Shown here: positions 37,296-46,974 of the stretch, piece after piece
Layout of the letters: each line of letters starts with the position of its first letter
How positions within the stretch are numbered: position 1 is the stretch's first letter
NCBI GenBank assembly: GCA_020027205.1
Contig: JAHRAQ010000028.1
Span: 1-64,000, forward strand
Origin: Nitrospirales bacterium
GTDB taxonomy: Bacteria > Nitrospirota > Nitrospiria > Nitrospirales > UBA8639
Length of the DNA stretch: 64,000 nt
Direction: 5' to 3'
Translations under genes and position numbers: made by a program
Notes under the pieces: model-generated
Databases searched by the model: none
The model's input: the letters and a program-made list of their open reading frames with translations, nothing else
What the model was told of the DNA's origin: nothing

Positions 37296-38897
37296 TCAAT
37301 GCCGGAAATGCCGCATCCCCGTCATGATCATCGCCAGGTTCTGTTCGTCCGCGGCTTTGACGACTTCGTTGTCGCGGATGCTGCCGCCGGGTTGAATCAC
37401 GGCGGTCACGCCGGCTTTGGCGGCGGCGTCCAGGCCGTCGCGGAAGGGAAAAAAGGCATCCGACGCCATGACGCAGCCTTTGATGGGCAGTTTGGCTTTC
37501 ATCACGGCCAGCGCGACGGAATCCACGCGGCTCATCTGTCCGGCGCCGATGCCGACGGTGCGGCCGGCGTTGGCAAATACAATGGCGTTGGACTTCACGT
37601 GCTTGCACACCTTCCAGGCAAAGGCGCAGGCGAGGTATTCCGCCTCCGAAGGTTTCCGTTTGGTCGGCACCGGCAACGTGGTCAGATCCGGAAGGACGCC
37701 GAGGTCCCGATCCTGCACGATCAGACCGCCGACCAGTTTTTTCAAATCACGGCCCTCGCGGCGGGGGTCGGTCAGCGCGCCCACCGTCAACAATCGCAGG
37801 TCCTTTTTCCGTTTCAACTCGGCCAGCGCGTCGTCGGCAAACTCCGGGGCAATGAAGACTTCGACAAACGTCGACGTCACTTCCCGCGCCATGGCCAGAT
37901 CCACGGGCCGGTTGCAGGCAATCACGCCGCCGAAGGCGGACACCGGGTCGGCTTCTCTGGCCTTCACGTAGGCGTCAACGGGCGCGGCGCCGAGGGCCGC
38001 CCCGCACGGATTATTGTGTTTGATGATGACCACCGCCGTCTCCGCAAACTCTTTCGCCAGTTCCAGGGCCGCGTTGGCATCCAGATAATTGTTGTACGAC
38101 ATGGCCTTGCCGTGCAGTTGACGGCCGCGCGAAATCGAAGGCTCCGTCCCGCCGATCTCCCGGTAGAACGCCCCCTCCTGATGCGGGTTTTCGCCGTATC
38201 GCAAAATTTCCACACGTTCATAGTCCAGCGACAACTTTGACGGGAAGGTCCCGGCCGTGTCGCCGCCGCCATCACCGCCGTCGCCATCACCGCCGCCGTT
38301 GCCACCGCCATCGTGGCGCCGGCTCACATACTCCGCGATCAGGCCGTCGTACCGCGCGGTGTGCTGAAACACTTTCGCGGCCAGTTCGCGCCGCAGCGAC
38401 TCCGGCACCGACCCGGATTGCATCGCGTCCAACACGCGGCGATAGTCGCCGGGGTCCACCACCGCGATCACGTCCCGGTGATTCTTGGCGGCCGCCCGCA
38501 GCATGGCGGGGCCGCCGATATCGATGTGCTCAACGGCGTTCTCAAACGTGCACGCGGGGTCGGCAACGGCCGCGGCAAACGGGTAAAGGTTAACGACCAG
38601 CAGGTCGATGGGCGCGATGTCGTGCTCCCGCATCTGCCGCACGTCCTCCGGCCGGTCCCGGCGCCCCAGCAGCCCGCCGTGAATTTTGGGATGCAGGGTT
38701 TTGACCCGCCCGCCCAGAATCTCCGGCGACCCGGTATGCCCCGCGACGTCCGTCACCGTCAGCCCGGCGTCGCGCAGAGCGCCGGCCGTGCCTCCCGTTG
38801 AGAGAATGGTCGCCCCAAGGCCGGCCAGTCCTTTCGCAAACTCCGCAACCCCCGTCTTGTCGGACACACTGATCAACGCATGGTTCCATCGGCCCAT
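37296..38897 (-). CDS. purH: Bifunctional AICAR formyltransferase / IMP cyclohydrolase
   Basis: Catalyses the last two steps of purine synthesis. At 533 aa it is a little long. The MGS-like N-terminal domain has ALISVSDKTGVAEFAKGL and ILSTGGTA. The transformylase half has LRYGENPHQEGAFY, SYNNYLDANAALEL and KHNNPCGAA. Between them an insert of about 20 Gly/Asp residues (around residues 190-210, after VSRRHDGG) is encoded by a GCC/GTC-type triplet run at about 38259-38310. Length variation there should not touch the active sites. Confidence 0.95.
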   Translation of the reverse strand: MGRWNHALISVSDKTGVAEFAKGLAGLGATILSTGGTAGALRDAGLTVTDVAGHTGSPEILGGRVKTLHPKIHGGLLGRRDRPEDVRQMREHDIAPIDLLVVNLYPFAAAVADPACTFENAVEHIDIGGPAMLRAAAKNHRDVIAVVDPGDYRRVLDAMQSGSVPESLRRELAAKVFQHTARYDGLIAEYVSRRHDGGGNGGGDGDGGDGGGDTAGTFPSKLSLDYERVEILRYGENPHQEGAFYREIGGTEPSISRGRQLHGKAMSYNNYLDANAALELAKEFAETAVVIIKHNNPCGAALGAAPVDAYVKAREADPVSAFGGVIACNRPVDLAMAREVTSTFVEVFIAPEFADDALAELKRKKDLRLLTVGALTDPRREGRDLKKLVGGLIVQDRDLGVLPDLTTLPVPTKRKPSEAEYLACAFAWKVCKHVKSNAIVFANAGRTVGIGAGQMSRVDSVALAVMKAKLPIKGCVMASDAFFPFRDGLDAAAKAGVTAVIQPGGSIRDNEVVKAADEQNLAMIMTGMRHFRH

Positions 38898-38984
38898 TGT
38901 GCAACCCTCGGTGAGACGTTCGATCGTGGATGAAAAAAACGGAAGCGAAGTGTATCAAACGCGCAAGTCGCCCGGCAACGCAAT

Positions 38985-39350
38985 CACCCTCTCCATCATT
39001 CCCGACGTTTTCAATCAGGGACGGAAGAAGACAAAGGCCGTCATCCCCTCTTTCCCTCTTTCCCTCTTTCCGTCTTTCTGTCATTCCCTCTTTCCTTCTT
39101 TCCGTCATTCCCGACGTTTTTAATCGGGAATCCATCCTTCTTTTTCTTATCCTTTTTCTTTTTCTTCCCCCCGCCAGAGGAATGAAATAAAAGGACAACA
39201 GAAAGATGGACCTTCGGAGCATTTGCCGTTGGCAAATACTTCCCGAATGAGAATGTCGGGAATGACGGAAGGCGTCCGCGGCAGGGTGCGACAGCAACAT
39301 GCGGATTCCCGAATGAGGACGTCGGGAATGACGGAAGGAAAGCGGCGGCG
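38985..39350. repeat. Family A cluster with the 29-bp insertion variant
   Basis: Worn arms near 38995-39020, a TCCCTCTTTC slippage run (39052-39095), a left arm at about 39105-39140 and a right arm at 39205-39270. The right arm carries the exact 29-bp insert at 39211-39239 between GATGGA and TTCCCGA. A further arm (GATTCCCGAATGAGGACG) lies at 39303-39340. It occupies most of the 555-nt gap between divergent purH and treZ. Confidence 0.8.
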
Positions 39351-39416
39351 CGACGGACCAGGAAAGGCGGGAATCCTCATCCGGCCCTTCCGTCCCGTGC
39401 GCGCCACGCCTGATTT

Positions 39417-39425
39417 TGTTATGAT
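39417..39425 (+). promoter_or_regulatory. Extended -10 promoter for treZ
   Basis: TGTTATGAT: a TGn extension followed by TATGAT at 39420-39425. No good -35 box lies 17 nt upstream. Transcription would start near 39432, just before the GTG at 39453. Confidence 0.4.
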
Positions 39426-39452
39426 GCGCCGCCGCGCCCGCGCAACGTCATC

Positions 39453-41372
39453 GTGGCGAACGCAACGCCGGCACACCTCATGCGTACGCCAGCCCCACAG
39501 ACCACACCCCCCTCACCGGCCTGGACTCTGGACCTCGGCGCCCGCGTCGTCGCGCCTTCGACCGTGCATTTCAAAGTCTGGGCGCCGCGCGCCGAGGCCG
39601 TGAGCGTCGCCGTTGACACCGCCCCGCCCCGCCCCCTGTCGCCGACGCCGCAGGGCTATTGGGAAGGCGCCGTGCCGGACGTGGCCACTCACGCCCGTTA
39701 CGCCTATGTGCTGAATCACACCCTCGAACGCCCGGACCCGGCCTCGCGGTTCCAGCCCGACGGCGTGCACGGGCGTTCCATGGTGATGGATCCGTCCGCG
39801 TTTCCCTGGACCGACCGGACATGGCGGGGCCTGCCGCTCGAGCGGCTGATTATCTATGAACTGCACGTGGGCACGTTCACGCCGGAAGGCACGTTCGACG
39901 CGGTCATCGCCAAACTGCCCTGGCTGCGCGACGTCGGCGTCACGGCGGTGGAAGTGATGCCCGTGGCGCAATGCCCCGGCGCGCGCAACTGGGGCTATGA
40001 CGGCGCCTATCTCTTCGCCCCGCACGCCGCCTACGGCGGCCCCGACGGCCTGAAGCGTCTGGTGGACGCCTGCCACGCGCACGGCCTCGCCGTCATCCTG
40101 GACGTCGTCTACAACCATCTTGGACCGGAGGGCAATTACCTGGGCGACTACGGCCCCTACTTCACGTCCCGCTATCCGACTCCCTGGGGGCAGGCCATGA
40201 ATTACGACGGCCCGGACAGCGATCCGGTGCGGCATTTCATCATCGGCAACGCGCTCTACTGGGTCACGGAGTTTCATATCGACGCGCTTCGACTCGATGC
40301 CATCCACGGCATCTTCGATTTCAGCGCGACGCATATTCTGCGGGAACTGGCGGACGCGGTGCGCCGGCAGGCCGGCCGACTCGGACGCGCAATCCACGTC
40401 ATCGCGGAAAGCGATCTGAACGACGCGCGCACGATCACCCCCGTCACGCAGGGCGGCCACGGGCTGGCAAGCCAGTGGAGCGACGACTTTCATCACGCCC
40501 TCCACGCCGTCCTGACGGGGGAACGGAACGGATACTACCGGGACTTCGGCGGCCTCGATCATCTGGCCACGGCGATCACGGAGCGGTTTGTGTATGCGGG
40601 CCGGTATTCGGCCCACCGGCAACGCCGTCACGGCAACTCCGCCAGGGAGGCGGCCCCCGCGCAATTTGTCGTGTTCGCGCAAAATCACGATCAGATCGGC
40701 AACCGAGCGCAGGGCGAGCGTCTCTCCGTGCTGGCGCCCTTCGAAGCGCTCAAACTGGCCGCGGCGGCTGTCCTCCTGTCCCCCAACCTCCCGCTCCTGT
40801 TTATGGGAGAAGAATACGGCGAGACGGCCCCCTTTCTGTATTTCATCGACCACGGGGACCCCGATTTGGTCGACGCCGTGCGGCGGGGCCGCAGCGAGGA
40901 GTTTGCCGCCTTCGGCAAACATGACGCGCCGGACCCGCAGGCGCCCTCCACCCATGCCCGTTCCCGCCTGCAATGGAAATGGGACGGCCCGCCGACGCCG
41001 GCGCGGAAATTTTTACCGCCGTGGTACCGCGGTCTGATTCAATGCCGCACCTCGGTGCCGGCCCTGGGCACGGGACAGCCGGCGGACGGCCTCGACGTTC
41101 GAGCCGACCTCGACGCCCGCGTGCTCACCATTCATCGAACGAGCCGGTCGGGACCGGCGGCGTGCGTCATCCTCAATTTCAACGGGACGGCGACGGCCCT
41201 GCCGCTGTCTCACCCGGAAGGAAGATGGACGTTGCGACTTGATTCGGACTCGCCGGCGTTCGGCGGAACACACCAGTACCCCGCGCCCTCGCGTCTGGCG
41301 TTGCCGCAGGTCACGGAGCCGCTCCGACTCCCGCCCTACGCCGTGTGGGTCTATATCGATGACTCCGGGTAA
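39453..41372 (+). CDS. treZ: Malto-oligosyltrehalose trehalohydrolase
   Basis: Releases trehalose from the end of malto-oligosyltrehalose made by TreY. The start is GTG (39453, 639 aa), or ATG at 39480. After an N-terminal CBM48-like domain (VHFKVWAPRAEAVSV), the GH13 barrel shows VILDVVYNHLGPEGNYLGDY, FHIDALRLDAIHGIFD (nucleophile Asp region), HVIAESDLND (acid Glu) and VFAQNHDQIGNR. It forms a pathway with treY and glgC downstream. Confidence 0.94.
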   Translation: MANATPAHLMRTPAPQTTPPSPAWTLDLGARVVAPSTVHFKVWAPRAEAVSVAVDTAPPRPLSPTPQGYWEGAVPDVATHARYAYVLNHTLERPDPASRFQPDGVHGRSMVMDPSAFPWTDRTWRGLPLERLIIYELHVGTFTPEGTFDAVIAKLPWLRDVGVTAVEVMPVAQCPGARNWGYDGAYLFAPHAAYGGPDGLKRLVDACHAHGLAVILDVVYNHLGPEGNYLGDYGPYFTSRYPTPWGQAMNYDGPDSDPVRHFIIGNALYWVTEFHIDALRLDAIHGIFDFSATHILRELADAVRRQAGRLGRAIHVIAESDLNDARTITPVTQGGHGLASQWSDDFHHALHAVLTGERNGYYRDFGGLDHLATAITERFVYAGRYSAHRQRRHGNSAREAAPAQFVVFAQNHDQIGNRAQGERLSVLAPFEALKLAAAAVLLSPNLPLLFMGEEYGETAPFLYFIDHGDPDLVDAVRRGRSEEFAAFGKHDAPDPQAPSTHARSRLQWKWDGPPTPARKFLPPWYRGLIQCRTSVPALGTGQPADGLDVRADLDARVLTIHRTSRSGPAACVILNFNGTATALPLSHPEGRWTLRLDSDSPAFGGTHQYPAPSRLALPQVTEPLRLPPYAVWVYIDDSG

Positions 41373-41379
41373 ACGTGCC

Positions 41380-41545
41380 CTCTTTTTGTCATTCCCGACT
41401 TCTCCTTCCGTCATTCCTCTTTCCGTCATTCCCGACATTAGTAGTCGGGAATCCATCCTTCTGTTTCCTTTCCTGTCTGTGATGTGGCAGGAAAAGACAA
41501 CTGAAAGATGGATTCCCGACTAAAGATGTCGGGAATGACGGAGGG
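41380..41545. repeat. Family A element
   Basis: A complete element at about 41412-41545 (left arm CCGTCATTCCCGACATTAG, centre TCTGTGATGTGGCAGG, right arm GATTCCCGACTAAAGATG). The remaining 150 nt to glgC hold no gene; no clear promoter was found there. Confidence 0.8.
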
Positions 41546-41694
41546 GGTTGGACATTGACCTCTTTCGGATGGATTCCGGGGACGGGTAACGGCACGCCGT
41601 CGCGCATCCGCGCCAACGCCGTCACGACGGCGCGGCGCAATCCCCCGCGCCATGGGTTTGACGGGATGTTCGACGTTCACGGAGTATACGCGGA

Positions 41695-43044
41695 ATGGAG
41701 GCGGCAACGACTCCGCCGGACGGCGGGCCGCCGCGACACGGCACGATGGCGAACAACCACGAACACTCCCCCCGCAGGCCCCGCGAAGCCGTGGCGGAAC
41801 AGGCGCATCACCGCGTCCTGGCGATGATCATGGCCGGCGGCAGGGGCGAGCGCCTGATGCCGATGACCGACCAGCGCAGCAAGCCGGCGGTCCCGTTCGC
41901 GGGCGCCTACCGCATCATTGATTTCGCGTTGAGCAATTTTTTAAATTCCGGCGTGCTGGCCATGTACGTGCTGGTCCAGTACCGTTCCCAATCGCTCATT
42001 GAACACCTGCGCCGGGCCTGGCGGGTCGGCGGCCTGAACCGGCAAACCTTTATCACCGCGGTGCCGCCGCAGATGAAGGGCCGCGGGAAATGGTACGAAG
42101 GGACGGCGGACGCCGTGTATCAGAACCTGAACCTCATCCGGGATTTCGCGCCCCATCTGGTCGCCGTGTTCGGCGCCGATCACATTTACCGCATGGACCT
42201 CCGGCAAATGATCCGGTTTCACGCGGACCGCCGCGCGGACGCGACCGTGGCCGCGCTGCCCGTCCCGCTCCCGTCGGCGAGACGCATGGGCATTATCCAA
42301 ACGGACGCCGCGCAACGGATCACAAACTTTGAGGAAAAACCCCGGCACCCGTCACCCATGCCCGACAATCCCAAAATGGCGTTCTCGTCCATGGGCAATT
42401 ACCTCTTCAACGCCGACGTCCTGATCGGGGCGCTGGAACGCGACGCAAAAAGCGGCGGCTCCCATGACTTCGGACGAGACCTCATTCCGTCCATTCTCAC
42501 ATCGCACAACGTCATGGCGTATAATTTTCTGGACAACGTGATTCCGGGGATTCACCCCCACGAAGAATGGGGCTACTGGCGCGACGTCGGCACGCTGTCC
42601 GCCTACTGGCACGCGAACATGGACCTGCTGGGGGAACGCCCGGCGTTTGATCTGCATAACGTCAACTGGCCGATTCTGACGGATACGTCGGGCGCGCCCG
42701 CCGCCAGCATCGTGCGATCCCGGTTGGATGATACGCTGGTGGGACAGGGCAGTCTGGTGGTCAACGCGCATCTCAAACGCTCCGTCCTGGGCCGCAACGT
42801 CAGCATCGGCGACGGCGCGGACATCGAGGAATGTGTGATTCTGGACGGGACCGTCATCGGCGCCAACGTCAAACTCAAAGGCGTGATCGCCGACCGGTTC
42901 AACCTGATTCCCTCCGGCACCGTCCTCGGCCATGACCCCGCGCACGACAACGGCCTGTCCTACGTGGTTGACCGGTCCGGCCTCATCGTGCTTCCACGCG
43001 GACATTCCTACGGGGACCGGGCCGTCCCGCCGGCCCCCGGCTGA
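41695..43044 (+). CDS. glgC: Glucose-1-phosphate adenylyltransferase
   Basis: Makes ADP-glucose, the donor for alpha-glucan synthesis. From the ATG at 41695 it has 449 aa; an in-frame ATG at 41746 (432 aa) gives a more typical N-terminus and may be the true start. The pyrophosphorylase motif is MIMAGGRGERLMPMTDQRSK. PAVPFAGAYRIIDFALSN, YRSQSLIEHL, YEGTADAVYQN, FGADHIYRMD and FEEKP are family blocks. The C-terminal beta-helix is shown by SVLGRNVSIGDGADIEE. It lies between treZ and treY, which supports a glucan-to-trehalose route. Confidence 0.94.
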   Translation: MEAATTPPDGGPPRHGTMANNHEHSPRRPREAVAEQAHHRVLAMIMAGGRGERLMPMTDQRSKPAVPFAGAYRIIDFALSNFLNSGVLAMYVLVQYRSQSLIEHLRRAWRVGGLNRQTFITAVPPQMKGRGKWYEGTADAVYQNLNLIRDFAPHLVAVFGADHIYRMDLRQMIRFHADRRADATVAALPVPLPSARRMGIIQTDAAQRITNFEEKPRHPSPMPDNPKMAFSSMGNYLFNADVLIGALERDAKSGGSHDFGRDLIPSILTSHNVMAYNFLDNVIPGIHPHEEWGYWRDVGTLSAYWHANMDLLGERPAFDLHNVNWPILTDTSGAPAASIVRSRLDDTLVGQGSLVVNAHLKRSVLGRNVSIGDGADIEECVILDGTVIGANVKLKGVIADRFNLIPSGTVLGHDPAHDNGLSYVVDRSGLIVLPRGHSYGDRAVPPAPG

Positions 43045-43159
43045 CGCCCCGCGACCACGCCGCCCCGCCCGCCGCCGCATGGGCCTTGATAACCCGGCCG
43101 CCGGGGGCGCGACGCCCGCTGAATGCAGACGCGGAGCATGTTGACGAAAGACGATCCGA

Positions 43160-46072
43160 ATGCCGGCACCCCGTTTCCCTCTGGCCACCTACCGACTCCA
43201 GTTCAACCGGCATTGCACGTTCGCCCATGCCGCACGGGTGATTCCCTATCTGGCCGACCTCGGCGTCTCCGATTGTTACACCTCGCCCTGTCTTCGGTGC
43301 CGGCCGGGCAGCCTGCATGGATACGACATCGTGGACCCGACGGCCCTGAATCCCGAACTCGGGTCAGCCGACGATTATCGGGCCTTTGTTGACGCCCTGC
43401 GCGCGCACCGGATGGGGCAAATCCCGGACGTCGTCCCCAATCATCTGCACGTCGCCGGCCCGTGGAATCCCTGGTGGCAGGACGTTCTCGAACATGGGCC
43501 AAGCGCCCGTTACGCGCATTTTTTTGACATCGACTGGACCCCGGCCACGCGCGAACTGCACGGCAAGGTGCTGCTCCCCGTCCTGGGCGAGCCGTTCGAC
43601 GCGGCGTTGCGAAACGGCGAGTTCGTCCTGTGCTGCCGGGACGGCCGGTTTTTTATTCGCCACCACGAGCATGAATGGCCCGTTGACCCGTGTTCCTACG
43701 CGCGGATTCTCACGCACCGCCCGGACGCGGCGCGCGACGGGGACGCCGACGCCCCGCACGTCGGGGAACTACGCGCCGTCATCGCGGCTCTCGAACGGCT
43801 GCCGTGCCGACAGGAGACATCCCCGGAACGGGCCGCCGTCCGCCGCCGGGACACCGCGGACCTTCAACGCCGCCTGGCCGGGATCATCGACGGCCACGCG
43901 GCCATGCGGGATTTTCTCGACGAGACTCTCCGCGTCTGGAACGGTACGCGTGAAGACCCGCGCAGTTTCGACCCGCTGGACGCCCTCCTGCACAACCAGG
44001 CCTGGCGTCCGGCGGACTGGCGAACGGCGGGAGAGACCATTAACTATCGACGTTTTTTCGACGTGAACGACCTCGCGGCCCTTCGGATTGAAGACCCCGA
44101 CGTCTTTCGGCACGTCCACCAATATCTGTTTTCCCTGCTGCCCTCGGCGGCCATACATGGCCTGCGCATCGACCACGTGGACGGCCTCTACGATCCGCAA
44201 CGATACCTTGAGCGCTGTCAGGAACGGGCGCGCGCGACGCTCGAACTGCCGGCCGACGCCGGCGGCCGGGCGTTCTTCGTCATCGTGGAAAAAATTCTGG
44301 GAACGGACGAACGCCTCTCCGAAGACTGGCCCGTGCACGGCACCACGGGATACGACTTTCTCCATCTGGTCAACCACCTCTTCGTGGACAGCCGCCATGA
44401 AGGCGCGATGGACGCCCTGTACGAAACCTTTGCGCGCACGCCGGCCACGGTGAACACGCTGTCCCGCGCGTGCAAACATTTGATTATGGAAACCTCCATG
44501 GCAAGCGAGTTCACCGCCCTCGGACATCAGGCATCCCGACTGTCCGAACACCGGCACCCGCCCGGTGACGCCGACCCCGGCCGTCTCACGCGCGCGCTCA
44601 AGGCCGTCATCGCGTGTTTTCCGGTGTATCGAACCTATCGATCCCCGCGCGACCATGCCGGCGTCAGCGACCATGACCGAACCTGCATTCGGTCGGCCGT
44701 GTCGCAGGCCAAACGCGAAAATCCGGCGACGCTCCACCGGAGTCTGGACTCTATCGAACGCCTCCTGCTCGACACCCGGAGCGACGGAACAGCGTCATGG
44801 GAAGACGTCCGTCCGTTCATCATGAGATTCCAGCAGACCACCGGCCCGGTGATGGCGAAAGGCGTTGAAGACACCGCGTTGTACCGGTATCACCGATTAA
44901 TCTCGCTCAACGAAGTCGGCGGGAACCTCGCGCAATTCGGCGTGTCCGTCGACGCGTTCCACGAACGGATGCGGGAACGCCGGCGGCAATGGCCGTTCAG
45001 CCTCTCGGCCACTTCGACGCATGACACCAAGCGGAGCGAAGACGTGCGGGCGCGCATCAACGTTCTGTCCGAACTCCCACGGGAATGGGAAACGCGCGTC
45101 GGGCGATGGCACCGGCTCAACGAACCACACAAAACGCGCGCGGAGAACGGGGAAATTCCTTCACGCAATGAAGAATATTTTCTCTATCAGGAGTTGCTTG
45201 GGGTCTGGCCGTTTCCCGGCGCCGACGGGACCGGGGCCGGGACCGAAACCGGCGCCGACGCCTGCCGTGATGTGTGCCGGCGGATGCAGGCCCACATGCT
45301 CAAAGCCGTCCGGGAAGCCAAAGTACACACCGACTGGATGCACCCCCGTGACGACTACGAGCGGGCCGTCGACCGGTTCATTCAGCGCATACTCGACCCC
45401 GGCCCGTCCAATAAATTTCTGGAAGACTTTGTGCCGTTTCAGCGCACCATTGCCCGATACGGCATGTATAACGCCCTGTCGCAAGTGGCGTTGAAAATCG
45501 GATGCCCGGGCATTCCCGATTTTTACCAGGGATCGGAAATCTGGAATCTGACGCTGGTGGACCCGGACAATCGCCGGCCGGTTGATTTTGACCGTCTCCG
45601 CACCCTGGCGAAGAGCCTCCCCCCGGAAGGAGCCGACGTCACCGACGCCTTGCTGCGGGACCTTATGGACTCCTATGAAGACGGACGCATTAAATTCCAC
45701 GTCACCCGCACGCTGCTCAACTATCGCGCGGCCCGGCGGGAGTTGTTTCAGCAGGGCGACTACGCCCCCCTTGAAACCCACGGCAAAAATCGTCACAATC
45801 TCTGCGCGTTTCAACGAACGTGGAACAAGCAGGAGGTGATCGTCGTCGTCCCGCGGCTTCTACATGACCTCATCCCGGACCCCGCCGTTCCGGCGCTGGG
45901 CCGCGTCTGGGGCGACACCGGCGTGGCGCTCCGGCACGGCGACCCGGCCGCCGGATACCGGCACGTGCTGACCAACCGGAGCCTCAAGGCGCGGGCCGGC
46001 GAGCATGGTCCCGTCCTGGCCGTCTCTGATCTGTTTCAACAACTGCCTTTAGCCGTCATGGAGCGACTATGA
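43160..46072 (+). CDS. treY: Malto-oligosyltrehalose synthase
   Basis: Converts the reducing end of a malto-oligosaccharide to a trehalose unit. At 970 aa it is somewhat long for the family. The N-terminus FPLATYRLQFNRHCTFAHAA is typical. GH13 blocks include IPDVVPNHLHVAG, GLRIDHVDGLYDP, FVIVEKILGTDE (acid Glu), TGYDFLHLVNHLFVD and SATSTHDTKRSEDVRARI. The end region has KIGCPGIPDFYQGSEIWNLT. The stop overlaps the next small gene as ATGA. Confidence 0.94.
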   Translation: MPAPRFPLATYRLQFNRHCTFAHAARVIPYLADLGVSDCYTSPCLRCRPGSLHGYDIVDPTALNPELGSADDYRAFVDALRAHRMGQIPDVVPNHLHVAGPWNPWWQDVLEHGPSARYAHFFDIDWTPATRELHGKVLLPVLGEPFDAALRNGEFVLCCRDGRFFIRHHEHEWPVDPCSYARILTHRPDAARDGDADAPHVGELRAVIAALERLPCRQETSPERAAVRRRDTADLQRRLAGIIDGHAAMRDFLDETLRVWNGTREDPRSFDPLDALLHNQAWRPADWRTAGETINYRRFFDVNDLAALRIEDPDVFRHVHQYLFSLLPSAAIHGLRIDHVDGLYDPQRYLERCQERARATLELPADAGGRAFFVIVEKILGTDERLSEDWPVHGTTGYDFLHLVNHLFVDSRHEGAMDALYETFARTPATVNTLSRACKHLIMETSMASEFTALGHQASRLSEHRHPPGDADPGRLTRALKAVIACFPVYRTYRSPRDHAGVSDHDRTCIRSAVSQAKRENPATLHRSLDSIERLLLDTRSDGTASWEDVRPFIMRFQQTTGPVMAKGVEDTALYRYHRLISLNEVGGNLAQFGVSVDAFHERMRERRRQWPFSLSATSTHDTKRSEDVRARINVLSELPREWETRVGRWHRLNEPHKTRAENGEIPSRNEEYFLYQELLGVWPFPGADGTGAGTETGADACRDVCRRMQAHMLKAVREAKVHTDWMHPRDDYERAVDRFIQRILDPGPSNKFLEDFVPFQRTIARYGMYNALSQVALKIGCPGIPDFYQGSEIWNLTLVDPDNRRPVDFDRLRTLAKSLPPEGADVTDALLRDLMDSYEDGRIKFHVTRTLLNYRAARRELFQQGDYAPLETHGKNRHNLCAFQRTWNKQEVIVVVPRLLHDLIPDPAVPALGRVWGDTGVALRHGDPAAGYRHVLTNRSLKARAGEHGPVLAVSDLFQQLPLAVMERL

Positions 46073-46299
46073 ACCGAATCGGACACCAGACGCCACCGGC
46101 CGACCCCGATGCCGACGAAGCCCTGGGATGGGAAGGCCACGTCAACGTTCCCAACGCGCCGACCCTGACCAAAGTGCTGAACAACTGGCCCGAACTGCGG
46201 ACGGGGCTGGCGTTCAGCATGGTGTTTGTGGTGGGAGCGGTCGTCGGAGGCGCGCTGATCGCCGCCTTGAGCGGCCACAGAAAAGCCGTGCGGGAATAA
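46069..46299 (+). CDS. Small single-helix membrane protein, unknown
   Basis: 76 aa, beginning within the treY stop (ATGA overlap), so translation is coupled. A polar N-terminus (about 45 residues, Asp/Pro-rich) leads into one hydrophobic segment, LAFSMVFVVGAVVGGALIAA, and a basic end. No family is recognised; the coupling suggests expression with the trehalose genes. Confidence 0.6.
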   Translation: MNRIGHQTPPADPDADEALGWEGHVNVPNAPTLTKVLNNWPELRTGLAFSMVFVVGAVVGGALIAALSGHRKAVRE

Positions 46300-46381
46300 C
46301 CGGCGCGCGCGACTCACCGGCGCGCGACTCACGCGCGGAAGAGGAAGAGCGCGGACATTCCCGTTTCGCGGCGCGCCACGG

Positions 46382-46720
46382 TCAGGCCCGCTTCGTCAAA
46401 TGCCATCCGTCACCGCACGGATACACCGACAGTTTCACGCCCCGTTCCCTGCGCGAGATGTCCGCCCGGCGTTGCGCGGCGTCCCTGGTGGCATACAGGT
46501 CCTTGCCGCAATAGACACACGGCGCCGACGGCGTTTGCCGGCCGGCCGGCGACAAATGCCACTTGCCGCACGTCCCGCATTCGTAGGGCACAAACGCAAC
46601 GTCCCCGCCGCCGATGGCATTTTCATACTCCGCCGCCTGCCGCGCCTCCGGGCCGCTGCGGAACTCCGTCAACGGCCTGCCCGTCGCTTTGCCGACACAG
46701 GTTTTGCTTTTGGGATTCAT
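46382..46720 (-). CDS. Small zinc-ribbon-like protein, unknown
   Basis: From the ATG at 46720 it has 112 aa. Two CxxC pairs (CGTCGKWHL and CVYCGKDLYA), each followed by aromatic or His residues, resemble a zinc ribbon. A CGDGWHL block near the end repeats the KWHLSP theme. No function is recognised. The open frame reaches back to 46894 only by reading through tRNA-Thr, so the Met at 46720 is the sensible start. Confidence 0.65.
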   Translation of the reverse strand: MNPKSKTCVGKATGRPLTEFRSGPEARQAAEYENAIGGGDVAFVPYECGTCGKWHLSPAGRQTPSAPCVYCGKDLYATRDAAQRRADISRRERGVKLSVYPCGDGWHLTKRA

Positions 46721-46792
46721 GGGGCCGCCCCGTAGCGCGCGACGTTCCCGCATCCGCGCCGTCGCGCCGTTGCCTCGGACACCGCCACAGGA

Positions 46793-46867
46793 TGGAGCCG
46801 GCGAGTGGGATTGAACCACCGACCTACGGTTTACGAAACCGTTGCTCTGCCACTGAGCTACGCCGGC
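46793..46867 (-). tRNA. tRNA-Thr (CGT anticodon)
   Basis: A full cloverleaf on the minus strand: acceptor GCCGGCG pairs with CGCCGGC, anticodon stem ACGGT/ACCGT around loop TTCGTAA (anticodon CGT, reads ACG), and T-arm GGTGG TTCAATC CCACT with one G-T pair. The discriminator is U, and CCA is encoded (46795-46793). Confidence 0.95.
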
Positions 46868-46937
46868 ACGGAAAAGACCACGTCGATGGGACACGGCGCG
46901 TCACGCCGGTATCGACCCGGCGCGCAACGCCGGGGTC

Positions 46938-46966
46938 ATCTTATGGCCCGTCATCCCCGGTGTCAA
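46938..46966 (-). promoter_or_regulatory. Sigma70 promoter for tRNA-Thr
   Basis: On the minus strand, a perfect TTGACA (46966-46961), a 17-nt spacer and TAAGAT (46943-46938). The mature tRNA begins about 64 nt after the predicted start. Confidence 0.65.
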
Positions 46967-46974
46967 CCGACGGC

